Shown: piece after piece, positions 51,926 through 60,245 of the stretch | Position numbering within the stretch: the first letter of the stretch is position 1 | Layout: each line of letters opens with the position of its first letter | Assembly: GCA_028822935.1 (NCBI GenBank) | Contig: JAPKCM010000004.1 | Span: 78,001 to 142,000 of the forward strand | From: Akkermansiaceae bacterium | GTDB taxonomy: Bacteria; Verrucomicrobiota; Verrucomicrobiia; Verrucomicrobiales; Akkermansiaceae | Direction of reading: 5' to 3' | DNA: 64,000 nucleotides | Made by a program: the position numbers and the translations under genes | Notes under the pieces: model-generated | The model's database searches: none | Told to the model about the DNA's origin: nothing | What the model saw: only the letters and a program-made list of their open reading frames with translations

Positions 51926-52441
51926 ATGGACTCTTCGAGCGCCCAATTTACCCGACTTTGGACCGGCACATTGCCTAAGGTGGCTGCTTTCGTCGGCTCG
52001 ATGGTGCATGACGTCAGCGACCGCGACGACGTCCTCCAAGACACCGCCGTCGCCGCGATGAGCGCCTTCGAGCGCTACGATCCCGAGCGCCCTTTCGCCG
52101 CTTGGGTGATTGGCGTCGCTCGCAATCAAATCCGCCTCTATCTCCGTAGAAAGTCGAAAGACCCGCATCTCTTCGATGACGACGCCTTAGACAATCTCGT
52201 CCACGCCTTTTCAGGAATGCAGCCGGAAGAAAACGACCGCCTTTCCAAACTCGAGTTCTGCATCGAGCAACTCGAAGGCCGAGCCCGCCAGATTTTCGAA
52301 TATCGGTACAGCCACGACCTCAAGCCGGCTGCCATTTCTCAAAAAATGGGCATCAGCCCCAACACCGTCGCGAAAGCGCTGCAACGCCTCCGCGAGCAGC
52401 TCCGCACCTGCATTGACTATTCCCCCAGCCCCTCACGATGA
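51926..52441 (+). CDS. ECF sigma factor, Rhodopirellula/Verrucomicrobium type
   Basis: The 171-residue sigma-70 family protein has region 2 (LPKVAAFVGSMVHDVSDRDDVLQDTAVAAM, FAAWVIGVARNQIRLYLRR) and region 4 (LEGRARQIFEYRYSHDLKPAAISQKMGISPNTVAKALQRLREQL). The wording around SDRDDVLQDT and the SPNTVAKALQRLR helix fits the lineage-specific TIGR02989-like group. ATG 51926 is chosen; a GTG 12 bases upstream is possible. Its stop overlaps the FecR-type gene by four bases, so that protein is the likely regulator. It presumably drives the downstream PSD1 operon. Confidence 0.9.
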   Translation: MDSSSAQFTRLWTGTLPKVAAFVGSMVHDVSDRDDVLQDTAVAAMSAFERYDPERPFAAWVIGVARNQIRLYLRRKSKDPHLFDDDALDNLVHAFSGMQPEENDRLSKLEFCIEQLEGRARQIFEYRYSHDLKPAAISQKMGISPNTVAKALQRLREQLRTCIDYSPSPSR

Positions 52442-54012
52442 ACCTTTCCACTGAAGAGCTGATCCATCGGCATCTCGACGACACCCTTTCAGGGCCCGAA
52501 AGCGCTGAGCTAAACGCGCGTCTCAAAGAAGAAACTGGAGCGCCAGAACGCTTCGCTAAAATAGCCTCGCTTCATCAGGCGCTCAGCGATGGCTTTCAAT
52601 CGGGCACTCTTTCCAGCAAATCGACCAGTAAAGTCACCGCGATCACCGACAACCGGATCGATCACAACAACTCGTTCATTTCCCCTTGGAAATTCGCAGC
52701 CGCAGCGGCAATTGTCTTAGGCATCTATCAGTTCGTCACTCGCCCAACCATCCTGACCCCGATTAATCAACCCGAAGTTGCCGCTCAAGAAATTCACGAC
52801 ACTGGCTTCGCCGTCCTCACTCGCGTCGTCGATGCCCAGTGGACTGACTCGAATGCCCCCAACCAAGGCGACTTCCTTTCCGCAGACTCCTTTTCACTCG
52901 AATCTGGCCTCGTTCAAATCGAGTTTCTCAGCGGAGTTTCGCTCGTAGTGGAAGGAGATGCCGAATTCGAAATCCTTTCCTCCGAGGAAATGTATCTCAC
53001 GCGGGGAAAGCTCCGCGCACACGTGCCTCCACACGCCATCGGCTTCCAAATTCACACGCCACGAGGCACCGCGCTCGATCTTGGCACCGAGTTCGCCCTC
53101 GATCTCGATTCTGAAAAATGTGAGCTCCACGTCATCGATGGCGAAGTCGAATGGCATCCTAAAGATGACATCGAAACTCTCCTCACCGGAGGAACCGGAC
53201 TTCGTCTTTCCGACGCCGCTCCTGCTAAAATCTCCGCCGAGCCGACTCGCTTCACCAGCCCTAACCAACTCGCCGCGCAGCTCGCAACTCGCCAAGGAAA
53301 ACGCCTCAACGAATGGCGCGCTCAATCCGAGCATCAAAATCTCGTCGCTCACTTCCCCTTCGATCAGCAAGGACTCTGGAACCGCCAACTTCAGCCGACT
53401 CAAAGCAACATCTCCCCCGGCTCCATCGTAGCTGCGGAAAAGGTCACCGGCCGCTGGCCAGGAAAAGACGCCCTCGATTTCTCGCCAAACGGCTCCCGTG
53501 TCCGCGTCACCATCCCCGGCGAATATCAGCAAATCACCTTCGCCACCTGGGCTCGCATCGACTCACTCGACCGCCAATTCAACGCCCTCTTCCTCACCGA
53601 TAACTACGAAGAAGGCAAACCCCACTGGCAGCTCACTTCCGAAGGGCAGCTCTTCTTCTCCGTCCGACTCGACGAGACAAAGCTCCACCACATCAACCTC
53701 TCTCCACCAGTCTGGAATCACGCCTCCAGCCAGCAGTGGCTCCACCTCGTCACCACCTTTGACGCGCCCTCTCGCACCGCCGTCCATTATTTAAATGGTG
53801 AAGAAATCAGCAGCGAGCAAGCCCCCGTTGACAAAGCCGTCCCAGCCATCCGTATCGGGAACGCACAGATCGGAAACTGGGGCCTCCCCACCAAAAACGA
53901 TCCCGAGTTCGCCATCCGAAACCTCAACGGCCGCCTCGACGAATTCTCTATTTTCTCTACCGTCCTCAGCCCTACTGAAGTCCAATCCCTCTACCAATCC
54001 GGAAAACCATGA
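52438..54012 (+). CDS. FecR-like anti-sigma partner with C-terminal LamG domain
   Basis: The 524-residue membrane protein has an N-terminal cytoplasmic segment of about 75 residues that could bind the sigma factor (LSTEELIHRHLDDTLSGPESAEL). One membrane helix follows (about 80-100, WKFAAAAAIVLGIYQFV), then a FecR domain (about 140-270, with IEFLSGVSLVVEGDAEFEI, KLRAHVPPHAIGFQIHTPRGTALDLGTEF). The end is a LamG/concanavalin-like domain (about 300-520, LVAHFPFD, DALDFSPNGSRVRV, ITFATWARID, LNGRLDEFSIFSTVLSP). The LamG part outside the membrane is likely the sensor. It is encoded directly after the sigma factor and before the PSD1 gene. Confidence 0.88.
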   Translation: MNLSTEELIHRHLDDTLSGPESAELNARLKEETGAPERFAKIASLHQALSDGFQSGTLSSKSTSKVTAITDNRIDHNNSFISPWKFAAAAAIVLGIYQFVTRPTILTPINQPEVAAQEIHDTGFAVLTRVVDAQWTDSNAPNQGDFLSADSFSLESGLVQIEFLSGVSLVVEGDAEFEILSSEEMYLTRGKLRAHVPPHAIGFQIHTPRGTALDLGTEFALDLDSEKCELHVIDGEVEWHPKDDIETLLTGGTGLRLSDAAPAKISAEPTRFTSPNQLAAQLATRQGKRLNEWRAQSEHQNLVAHFPFDQQGLWNRQLQPTQSNISPGSIVAAEKVTGRWPGKDALDFSPNGSRVRVTIPGEYQQITFATWARIDSLDRQFNALFLTDNYEEGKPHWQLTSEGQLFFSVRLDETKLHHINLSPPVWNHASSQQWLHLVTTFDAPSRTAVHYLNGEEISSEQAPVDKAVPAIRIGNAQIGNWGLPTKNDPEFAIRNLNGRLDEFSIFSTVLSPTEVQSLYQSGKP

Positions 54013-54137
54013 ATTCCTCCTCCTCGGCCTCTCATTCCGCGCCCCAAAGAGCCAAACTAGCGTAGCCCAGGACATCGCCCTAGGTAACCAGACACCACAA
54101 GTTAAAAGCCCTAAAAAGGCGATCTAATCTTCCGAAT

Positions 54138-56954
54138 ATGAAACGTATTCTTCCCTTCCTCCTTATCGCAAACCTCTCTGTTGCACTCACTCCTGACGAG
54201 CACGCGACCCTTCACGCGCTTCCCATTCTTTCCTCAAAATGCGCCGCCTGTCACGGCGAAGATCCAGAGGACATTGATGCCGAATTAAACCTCCTTTCCC
54301 GTGAAGGCTACCTCAAAGGAGGCGAAACCATCGACGACCTCCTCGTCCCTGGCGACGCCTCCAAGTCCTTCCTCATGACCGTTATCAAGTGGGAAGACGA
54401 CGAATACGAAATGCCCCCCAAGGAAAACGATCGTCTTAATCTCGAGCAGATCGCCCACATCGAAACTTGGATCAACAACGGCGCCCCATGGCCCTCTGAC
54501 GAAGTCCAAAAACAAGTCCGCCTCGCCGAGCGCACCAAAAAAGTGACCGATGAAGGAATGATCGTCGACCACTCCGGCGGCCTCAACGATGACTGGACCT
54601 ATCGCCGTTATCAGCCCGAAGACATCTGGGCCTTCCTCCCTCTCGAAAAGCCCGAAGCTCCAGCTGAAGGAACCATCGATCACTTCGTTGGCGAGCAGCT
54701 CACCGAAGCAAAGCAAAAGCCCGCCCCACAAGCCGACTTCCGCACCCTCATCCGCCGCGCCAGCTACGACCTCACCGGACTCCCACCCACTCCCACCGAG
54801 GTTCACCACTTCAACACCGCCGCAGCTAAAGATTTCGACGCCGCTTGGTCCGAACTCATCACCCGCCTCCTCGACTCTCCTCACTACGGCGAGCGCTGGG
54901 GCCAACACTGGCTCGACGTCGCCCGCTACTCCGACACTGGCGGACTATCCAATGACTACGAGCGCTCCAACATGTGGCGCTACCGCGACTACGTCATTCG
55001 TTCCTTCAACGACGATAAACCCTACAACAAATTCGTGATGGAACAAATCGCCGGAGACGAACTCGCCGACGAATCCCTCCGCACCCGTGTCGCCGATGAC
55101 GCGAATTACGAAAAACTCCGTAAAAACGGAAGCTACAGCGAAAAAGAAAGCGAACAAGTCGTCGCCTCCTCCTTCCTCCGCATGGGCCCTTGGGACCCTG
55201 CCATGGTGAAAGTCCCGGAGGCCCGACAGCAGTATCTCGATGACGTCGTCAATGCCGTCGGCCAGACCTTCCTCTCCACTACCATGCGCTGCTTCAAGTG
55301 CCACGATCACAAGTTCGACCCCCTTCCTACCAAGGACTACTACCGCATGTATTCCGTCTTCGCCGGCACCCAACTCGCCGAGCGCCACGCCTCATTCACC
55401 TCAAAGGAAAGCCAAGAGCGCTTCGATACCGAGAAAGCTCAGGTCGAACGTCTCTACAAATTCGCCAACGACGAAGCCACACGGCTCCAGACCAAAGTCG
55501 AAGACACCGCCAAGAAGTGGTATACCGAAAACGACCGTGAATATAAAGCTCTGAAGGCTCGAAATAACGACCCCGAAGAAGAAAAACCACCACGTCACGC
55601 CGGACTCGATGAGACAGAAAAAGGCCAACTCAAAGTCCGCGAACAAGACGCCTGGATTTGGAAACGCCGCCTCGAGCGCTTCGAGCCCATGGCCCAATCC
55701 GTTTACAATGGCAGCGAGCCCGGCTTCCTCAACGCACGCAAACTCCGGATCAACGAAAAGGACAAAACTCCTAAAAAGCCCAAGTCCTTCATCCTCACCG
55801 GAGGAGCTCTCGAAGCCCAAGGAGAGAAGGTTACCCCCGGAGTTCTTAGCGCCCTCGCTATTCCAACTGAGGATGCCTCAGCCGAAGACGCTTATCAGAT
55901 TTCCGAAGACGTCAACGGCCGACGCCTCGCTCTCGCGAAGTGGATCGCTCACCCAAAAAATCCACTCACCGCTCGCTCCATCGTGAACCGCGTGTGGCAA
56001 TATCATTTCGGTAAACCCCTCGCCGGAAACCCGAATAACTTTGGCGTCAAAGGAGCCAAACCAACCCACCCCGAACTCCTCGATTGGCTCGCTTCTGACT
56101 TCGTCGAGAACGGCTGGAAAATGAAGCGTCTCCATAAAATAATCATGCAATCCGGCACCTACCAGCAATCTGGCATTCACCCAGACCGCTACAACCTTGC
56201 CGAAAGAGACCCTACCAATTCACTCCTAGCCTACTTCCCGAACCGACGCCTCACCGCCGAAGAACTCCGCGATGGCATGCTTCACATCACTGGAGAACTA
56301 AATCCAAATGGCGGTGGTCTCCCCATTCGCCCTGAGATGAACATGGAAGTCGCCCTTCAGCCACGCATGATTCAGTTCTCCATCGCGCCAACCTACCTCC
56401 CTTCTCGCACTCCGGAGGAACGAAACCGTCGCTCCATCTACGCATACCGCGTCCGTGGTCTCGCTGATCCATTCTTGGAAACCTTCAACCAGCCGAACCC
56501 GAACGATTCGTGCGAAGCCCGCGACGCCGCCTCAGTTTCGCCACAGGCATTCACCTTAATGAACAGCGACCTCGTCACCGCTCGTTCCATCGCCTTCGCC
56601 CTTCGTCTTGAAAAAGAAGCCGGCACTTTGCCGAAGAGAATCCAACGAGCCTTCCACCTCACTTTCAGTCGGAATGCCACAGACAAAGAGCTCGAGCAAA
56701 TGGTCGCTTACGTCACTGAAATGAAAGACTATCACGCCGATCAAACTCCCGAGAAGCGTCAGTATCCTACCGAAATCACCCGCTCCCTCGTCGAGGAATT
56801 CAGCGGCCAGCCCTTCGAGTATCAGGAAATTCTCCCCATCTTCGAGGACTACCTCCCCGACACCCAAGCCGCCGACGCCACACCAGAAACACGTGCCCTA
56901 GCCGACTTCTGCCTCCTCCTCTTCAACTCCCACGAATTCGTCTATTCTTACTAA
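54138..56954 (+). CDS. PSCyt1/DUF1549/DUF1553 (PSD1) exported protein, ECF operon member
   Basis: The 938-residue exported protein has a signal peptide (MKRILPFLLIANLSVALT), a cytochrome-like domain with heme motif KCAACHGED (about residue 35) and DUF1549 (about 195-400, RRASYDLTGLPPTPTEV, YGERWGQHWLDVARYSDTGG). A second motif CFKCHDHKFDP is at about 390. A long charged coiled coil (about 430-480) and DUF1553 follow (about 590-920, NPLTARSIVNRVWQYHFGKPL, NDSCEARDAASVSPQAFTLMN). It is larger than the 34792 paralogue, mostly by the coiled-coil insert. It is the third gene of the ECF operon and partners the DUF1501 gene. Confidence 0.92.
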   Translation: MKRILPFLLIANLSVALTPDEHATLHALPILSSKCAACHGEDPEDIDAELNLLSREGYLKGGETIDDLLVPGDASKSFLMTVIKWEDDEYEMPPKENDRLNLEQIAHIETWINNGAPWPSDEVQKQVRLAERTKKVTDEGMIVDHSGGLNDDWTYRRYQPEDIWAFLPLEKPEAPAEGTIDHFVGEQLTEAKQKPAPQADFRTLIRRASYDLTGLPPTPTEVHHFNTAAAKDFDAAWSELITRLLDSPHYGERWGQHWLDVARYSDTGGLSNDYERSNMWRYRDYVIRSFNDDKPYNKFVMEQIAGDELADESLRTRVADDANYEKLRKNGSYSEKESEQVVASSFLRMGPWDPAMVKVPEARQQYLDDVVNAVGQTFLSTTMRCFKCHDHKFDPLPTKDYYRMYSVFAGTQLAERHASFTSKESQERFDTEKAQVERLYKFANDEATRLQTKVEDTAKKWYTENDREYKALKARNNDPEEEKPPRHAGLDETEKGQLKVREQDAWIWKRRLERFEPMAQSVYNGSEPGFLNARKLRINEKDKTPKKPKSFILTGGALEAQGEKVTPGVLSALAIPTEDASAEDAYQISEDVNGRRLALAKWIAHPKNPLTARSIVNRVWQYHFGKPLAGNPNNFGVKGAKPTHPELLDWLASDFVENGWKMKRLHKIIMQSGTYQQSGIHPDRYNLAERDPTNSLLAYFPNRRLTAEELRDGMLHITGELNPNGGGLPIRPEMNMEVALQPRMIQFSIAPTYLPSRTPEERNRRSIYAYRVRGLADPFLETFNQPNPNDSCEARDAASVSPQAFTLMNSDLVTARSIAFALRLEKEAGTLPKRIQRAFHLTFSRNATDKELEQMVAYVTEMKDYHADQTPEKRQYPTEITRSLVEEFSGQPFEYQEILPIFEDYLPDTQAADATPETRALADFCLLLFNSHEFVYSY

Positions 56955-57025
56955 ACCTGTTGGGCCATTTGACCTCGATTCTCACACTGCCAACTGTAAA
57001 CTGTTTACTGTAAAACTTCCTCATC

Positions 57026-58435
57026 ATGAAATCTCCCATCTGCTCCCGCCCCTTCTCCGATGCGCATTCGCGTCGCGAGTTCCTCTACGGACTCGGCGCC
57101 TCCATGGGCTCCATTGCGATGACCGACCTTCTCGCAAAAGAAGCCGCGCCCATGGCACCCAAGCCAGCTACTGGTGAGCCCAAGGCTAAAGCCGTCATCA
57201 TGCTCTTCATGGAAGGTGGCCCCAGCCACATGGACACCTTTGATCCTAAGCCAAAGCTCACCGAGCTTCACAAAACAGAATCTAAAAACGACCGCGGGCT
57301 CGCCGCCGGAAGTTTCCAATTCTACGTCGGCTCCCCCTTCAACTTCCACACCGTAGGAGATAACGGAATCGAAATGTGCGACCAGTGGGAACACCTCGCC
57401 GATCCCTACGTTGCGAATGAACTCTGCAACTACCGCGGCTGCCAAGCCGAGTCCCTCAACCACCCCGAGGCGCTCTTCCACATGAACACCGGCAGCCGCC
57501 TCGGTGCTGATCCAGCTCTCGGCGCATGGGCCACTTACGGCCTCGGTTCTGAAAACCAAAACCTCCCCGGCTACGTCGTCATGACTGAAATGGCGCTCCC
57601 TCAAGGTGGTTCCAAAAACTGGTCCAATGGCTTCCTCCCCGCCTTCTACCAGGGCACCACTCTCCGCCCAACTGGCTCCCCTCTTCTCGATCTTGAATCA
57701 CAACCTTACAAGTCCCGCGACCACCAGCGCGCTGCACTCGATGCGCTCGCCAAGCTCAACGACGAACACGCTCGAAACAATCCCCAGCACGCCGACCTCG
57801 CCGCGCGCATGGAGTCCTACGAACTTGCTTACCGTATGCAGATGGAAGTGCCCGATGTCGTTGATCTTGATGGAGAACCTCAGAGCGTCCGTGAAATGTA
57901 TGGCATGGACCAAAAGGAAACCCACGACTTCGGCCGCCAGTGCCTTATGGCCCGTCGCCTTGTCGAAAAAGGAGTCCGCTTCGTACAAATCTTCGCCGGT
58001 GGCTGGGACAGTCACGACTACCTCGAGCGCGGTCACAGTTCACGGATCAAAGCCGTCGACAAACCAATCGCCGCCCTTATTCGCGATCTCAAGCAGCGCG
58101 GCATGCTCGATGACACCCTCGTCATCTGGAGTGGCGAATTCGGCCGCACGCCGGACAATAACAAGCGCGGCGGAGTCTACTCCATCGGCCGTGGCCACAA
58201 TGCCGACGCCATGACCATGCTCATGGCCGGAGGCGGAACCAAGTCCGGCGTCGTCGGAGCCACTGACGATATCGGAGCCCAAGCCGTCGATGTCGTCCAC
58301 CCCATCCGCGACTTCCACTGCACTCTCCTTCACCTCCTCGGACTCGATGACAACAAGCTCACCTACTTCCACGGAGGCCGTTACAAACAACTCTCCCAAT
58401 TCGGAGGGAAAGTCATCCCAGAGCTCCTAGCGTAA
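57026..58435 (+). CDS. DUF1501 family exported protein, ECF operon member
   Basis: The 469-residue protein has a Tat leader (HSRREFLYGLGASMGSIAM) and the DUF1501 layout: IMLFMEGGPSHMDTFDPKPKL, NHPEALFHMNTGSRLGADPALG, MARRLVEKGVRFVQIFAGGWDSH, VIWSGEFGRTPDNNKRGG and GRGHNADAMTMLMAGGGTKSGVVGATDD. It parallels the DUF1501 protein at 33375 in every block but is clearly diverged. The reaction is unknown. It lies 71 bases after the PSD1 gene. Confidence 0.92.
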   Translation: MKSPICSRPFSDAHSRREFLYGLGASMGSIAMTDLLAKEAAPMAPKPATGEPKAKAVIMLFMEGGPSHMDTFDPKPKLTELHKTESKNDRGLAAGSFQFYVGSPFNFHTVGDNGIEMCDQWEHLADPYVANELCNYRGCQAESLNHPEALFHMNTGSRLGADPALGAWATYGLGSENQNLPGYVVMTEMALPQGGSKNWSNGFLPAFYQGTTLRPTGSPLLDLESQPYKSRDHQRAALDALAKLNDEHARNNPQHADLAARMESYELAYRMQMEVPDVVDLDGEPQSVREMYGMDQKETHDFGRQCLMARRLVEKGVRFVQIFAGGWDSHDYLERGHSSRIKAVDKPIAALIRDLKQRGMLDDTLVIWSGEFGRTPDNNKRGGVYSIGRGHNADAMTMLMAGGGTKSGVVGATDDIGAQAVDVVHPIRDFHCTLLHLLGLDDNKLTYFHGGRYKQLSQFGGKVIPELLA

Positions 58436-58495
58436 TAACGTGGCCGCTAGCGTCGCCGATCACCACTATTCCGCATTTGAAAATCGGAACAAAGA

Positions 58496-59731
58496 ATGGA
58501 ACCTTCCACACACACCGTGCGGCTCCTCCTCGTTCCACTCCTCTTCCTGTGCTCCTGCATCGCTCACATCGACCTACCGAGCCCAGCTCCTAATCTTCCC
58601 AAGGCCTCTCTAAACTGGCCCTCATGGAACCCCATCGCTCTCGCTGAGAGCAAAAAAGAAAAGAGGTCCCCTAACTTCCCTGAGACTCGTCACACCCCTG
58701 CTGGACCCGTCACCACATACGGCCCGGACAAAGACGGTGGCGAAGAATTCATGATCGTCTCCAAACGAGGAGACGAGGCACCCGACGGCATCGTGCCCCT
58801 CAATATGCAGTTTTTCCCCACTTCGATGCTCGCTGGGAAAAGCCCCTACAAATCGAGATTCAACAAACTCCACGGCCCGAACAACGCCTTCTGGTTCTTC
58901 AGCGCCTTTCCCTTCCGTAGCACTTTTTTCAAAACGTTCCCCGCCACCACTCCCGGGAGTAAAGGGATGATTCACTATCAAACCTCCATCATGATGCTCT
59001 CGAAGGTGGAACGCTTGATTGTGAAACGTCTCCAAAACCATGGCTGGAACGTCCTCGTTGGACTCCCATCCGATAGCTTCTACCGCAGTCGCCTTCCCGC
59101 CTTTGCCACAAAAAAAGAAAAACCCGAATCGGCCGCTCGCTTCCTCGCCGGTCAGATGGACCTTCACTACGTCGAGCAAGCCTACGCAACTCGTTGCGCC
59201 CTTGCATATCTTTCCCAAACCCGCCCTGACTGGCTCTCTAAAAAACGAATCCTGATCGGCACCAGCGCAGGCTCCTTCGCCACCCCTGCCGTCGCTCTCC
59301 AGACTCCCGGCTGGGATGCCATCGTCTTTGTCAGCGCCGGGACCAATCTTCTCGATGCCTACGAGCGGGACGCCGCCGACGTCTTCCAAGGCGCGATGGA
59401 CTGGATCGAATGGGTCCGATCTCATGCGCCTAAAAGTGTCAGCCGAATCCCCAGCGAAAAGGAATACCGCCAGTATTTCCGAAAAGCGTCCCGCCTCACC
59501 GAGCTGCACTCCGGCAGGATCGCCTCCCACCTCTCCGATGAACGCCTGCTCTTCATTCACGGCACTCTGGATTGCATCATCCCTGCGGACCATTTCACAG
59601 AACTCTACCAAGCACTCGGCTACCCCGAACGCTGGACCTATCCGCTCGGGCACCACTTGGTCGCGCTCCAACTTCTAGCTGATGTCCCAAAGCTCGACGC
59701 CTGGCTCATGACCGCGTCAGAGAAAAAATAG
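58496..59731 (+). CDS. Lipoprotein-like alpha/beta hydrolase
   Basis: The 411-residue protein has a lipobox-like leader (LLLVPLLFLCSC) and a Pro-rich linker. An alpha/beta hydrolase fold follows from about residue 85: the nucleophile elbow GTSAGS (about 261-266, Ser in the middle), the aspartate in LFIHGTLDCIIPADHF and the histidine in PLGHHLVALQL. These give a complete catalytic triad. The substrate is unknown; esters or peptides in the periplasm are possible. It is the last gene of the sigma-factor operon, followed by a terminator. Confidence 0.75.
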   Translation: MEPSTHTVRLLLVPLLFLCSCIAHIDLPSPAPNLPKASLNWPSWNPIALAESKKEKRSPNFPETRHTPAGPVTTYGPDKDGGEEFMIVSKRGDEAPDGIVPLNMQFFPTSMLAGKSPYKSRFNKLHGPNNAFWFFSAFPFRSTFFKTFPATTPGSKGMIHYQTSIMMLSKVERLIVKRLQNHGWNVLVGLPSDSFYRSRLPAFATKKEKPESAARFLAGQMDLHYVEQAYATRCALAYLSQTRPDWLSKKRILIGTSAGSFATPAVALQTPGWDAIVFVSAGTNLLDAYERDAADVFQGAMDWIEWVRSHAPKSVSRIPSEKEYRQYFRKASRLTELHSGRIASHLSDERLLFIHGTLDCIIPADHFTELYQALGYPERWTYPLGHHLVALQLLADVPKLDAWLMTASEKK

Positions 59732-59788
59732 ATCTCACACTGCCCGCTCCAGCATCTTAAATCGATGGAGGAATAAACCTCATTCTCA

Positions 59789-59808
59789 GCTGCCGAAAAA
59801 TCGGCAGC
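59789..59808. other. Perfect 8-base stem-loop
   Basis: GCTGCCGA and TCGGCAGC pair perfectly around a loop of four A residues. It lies 58 bases after the hydrolase stop. No T-run follows, so it may be a 3-prime stabiliser working with the terminator just downstream. Confidence 0.5.
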
Positions 59809-59822
59809 CCATTAAGCCATCT

Positions 59823-59853
59823 CCTTGATTATTTGTAATCAGGGCTATTTTTT
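59823..59853 (+). terminator. Intrinsic terminator of the ECF operon
   Basis: A 9-base stem (CCTTGATTA/TAATCAGGG, one G-T pair) closes on a TTTG loop at 59823-59844 and is followed by a run of six T residues (59848-59853). It is placed after the last gene of the sigma-factor operon on the plus strand. Confidence 0.7.
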
Positions 59854-59858
59854 GGTAA

Positions 59859-60093
59859 CCACACTATCCGCGTCAACCAGTGCCGATCTGGACATAATTG
59901 GTAACAACCTACGAGGACTGATCATTTTCGATAGTTTCTTCAAACAATATATCGCTAAATTTTACGCGCCAGAAGCGTGGGGGGAAAAGGCAAAGGCTGA
60001 TGCTGCCGAGAAAGGCGTGTCGATGAATTTGGTGCGGAGTGGGAAGAGAACATGAAGGTATTTGATCAGATCGACCCTGAGATGTGGAAATGA
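59859..60093 (+). pseudogene. Possible frameshifted gene remnant
   Basis: Reading with one frame change near 60020 gives a protein-like tail: FYAPEAWGEKAKADAAEKG in one frame, then DEFGAEWEENMKVFDQIDPEM in the next, ending at a TGA (60091). Each frame alone is short. The composition (acidic, Trp and Met present) is coding-like but no family was recognised. It may be the 3-prime end of a lost gene, or chance. Confidence 0.35.
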
Positions 60094-60245
60094 TTCTGGC
60101 ACTAGATACCAGTGCTTCTTCTAGCAGATGAAATCTAAGTTCTCATCCCCAAAGATGAGGATCTAGCGTAGCCTAGGTCAGAGCGGAGGACCACTTCCCT
60201 TACCGACTTCCTCGACATTCACTCCTCTCTCCTCTATCCACACGC

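Larger units (their letters stand above)
59732..60245. other. Intergenic stretch upstream of the rapA-like gene
   Basis: About 510 bases. The left part holds two hairpins (59789-59808 and a terminator at 59823-59853), the middle a probable decayed coding remnant, and the right end the presumed promoter and leader of the rapA-like gene. No intact gene is seen. Confidence 0.6.

Noticed and set aside
54009..54065. Tiny frame MNSSSSASHSAPQRAKLA overlapping the FecR-LamG stop
   Set aside because: Eighteen codons, low complexity, no ribosome binding site and no conservation evidence.
58622..59671. 349-codon minus-strand frame
   Set aside because: Fully antisense to the hydrolase lipoprotein gene, which has a signal peptide and a catalytic triad.
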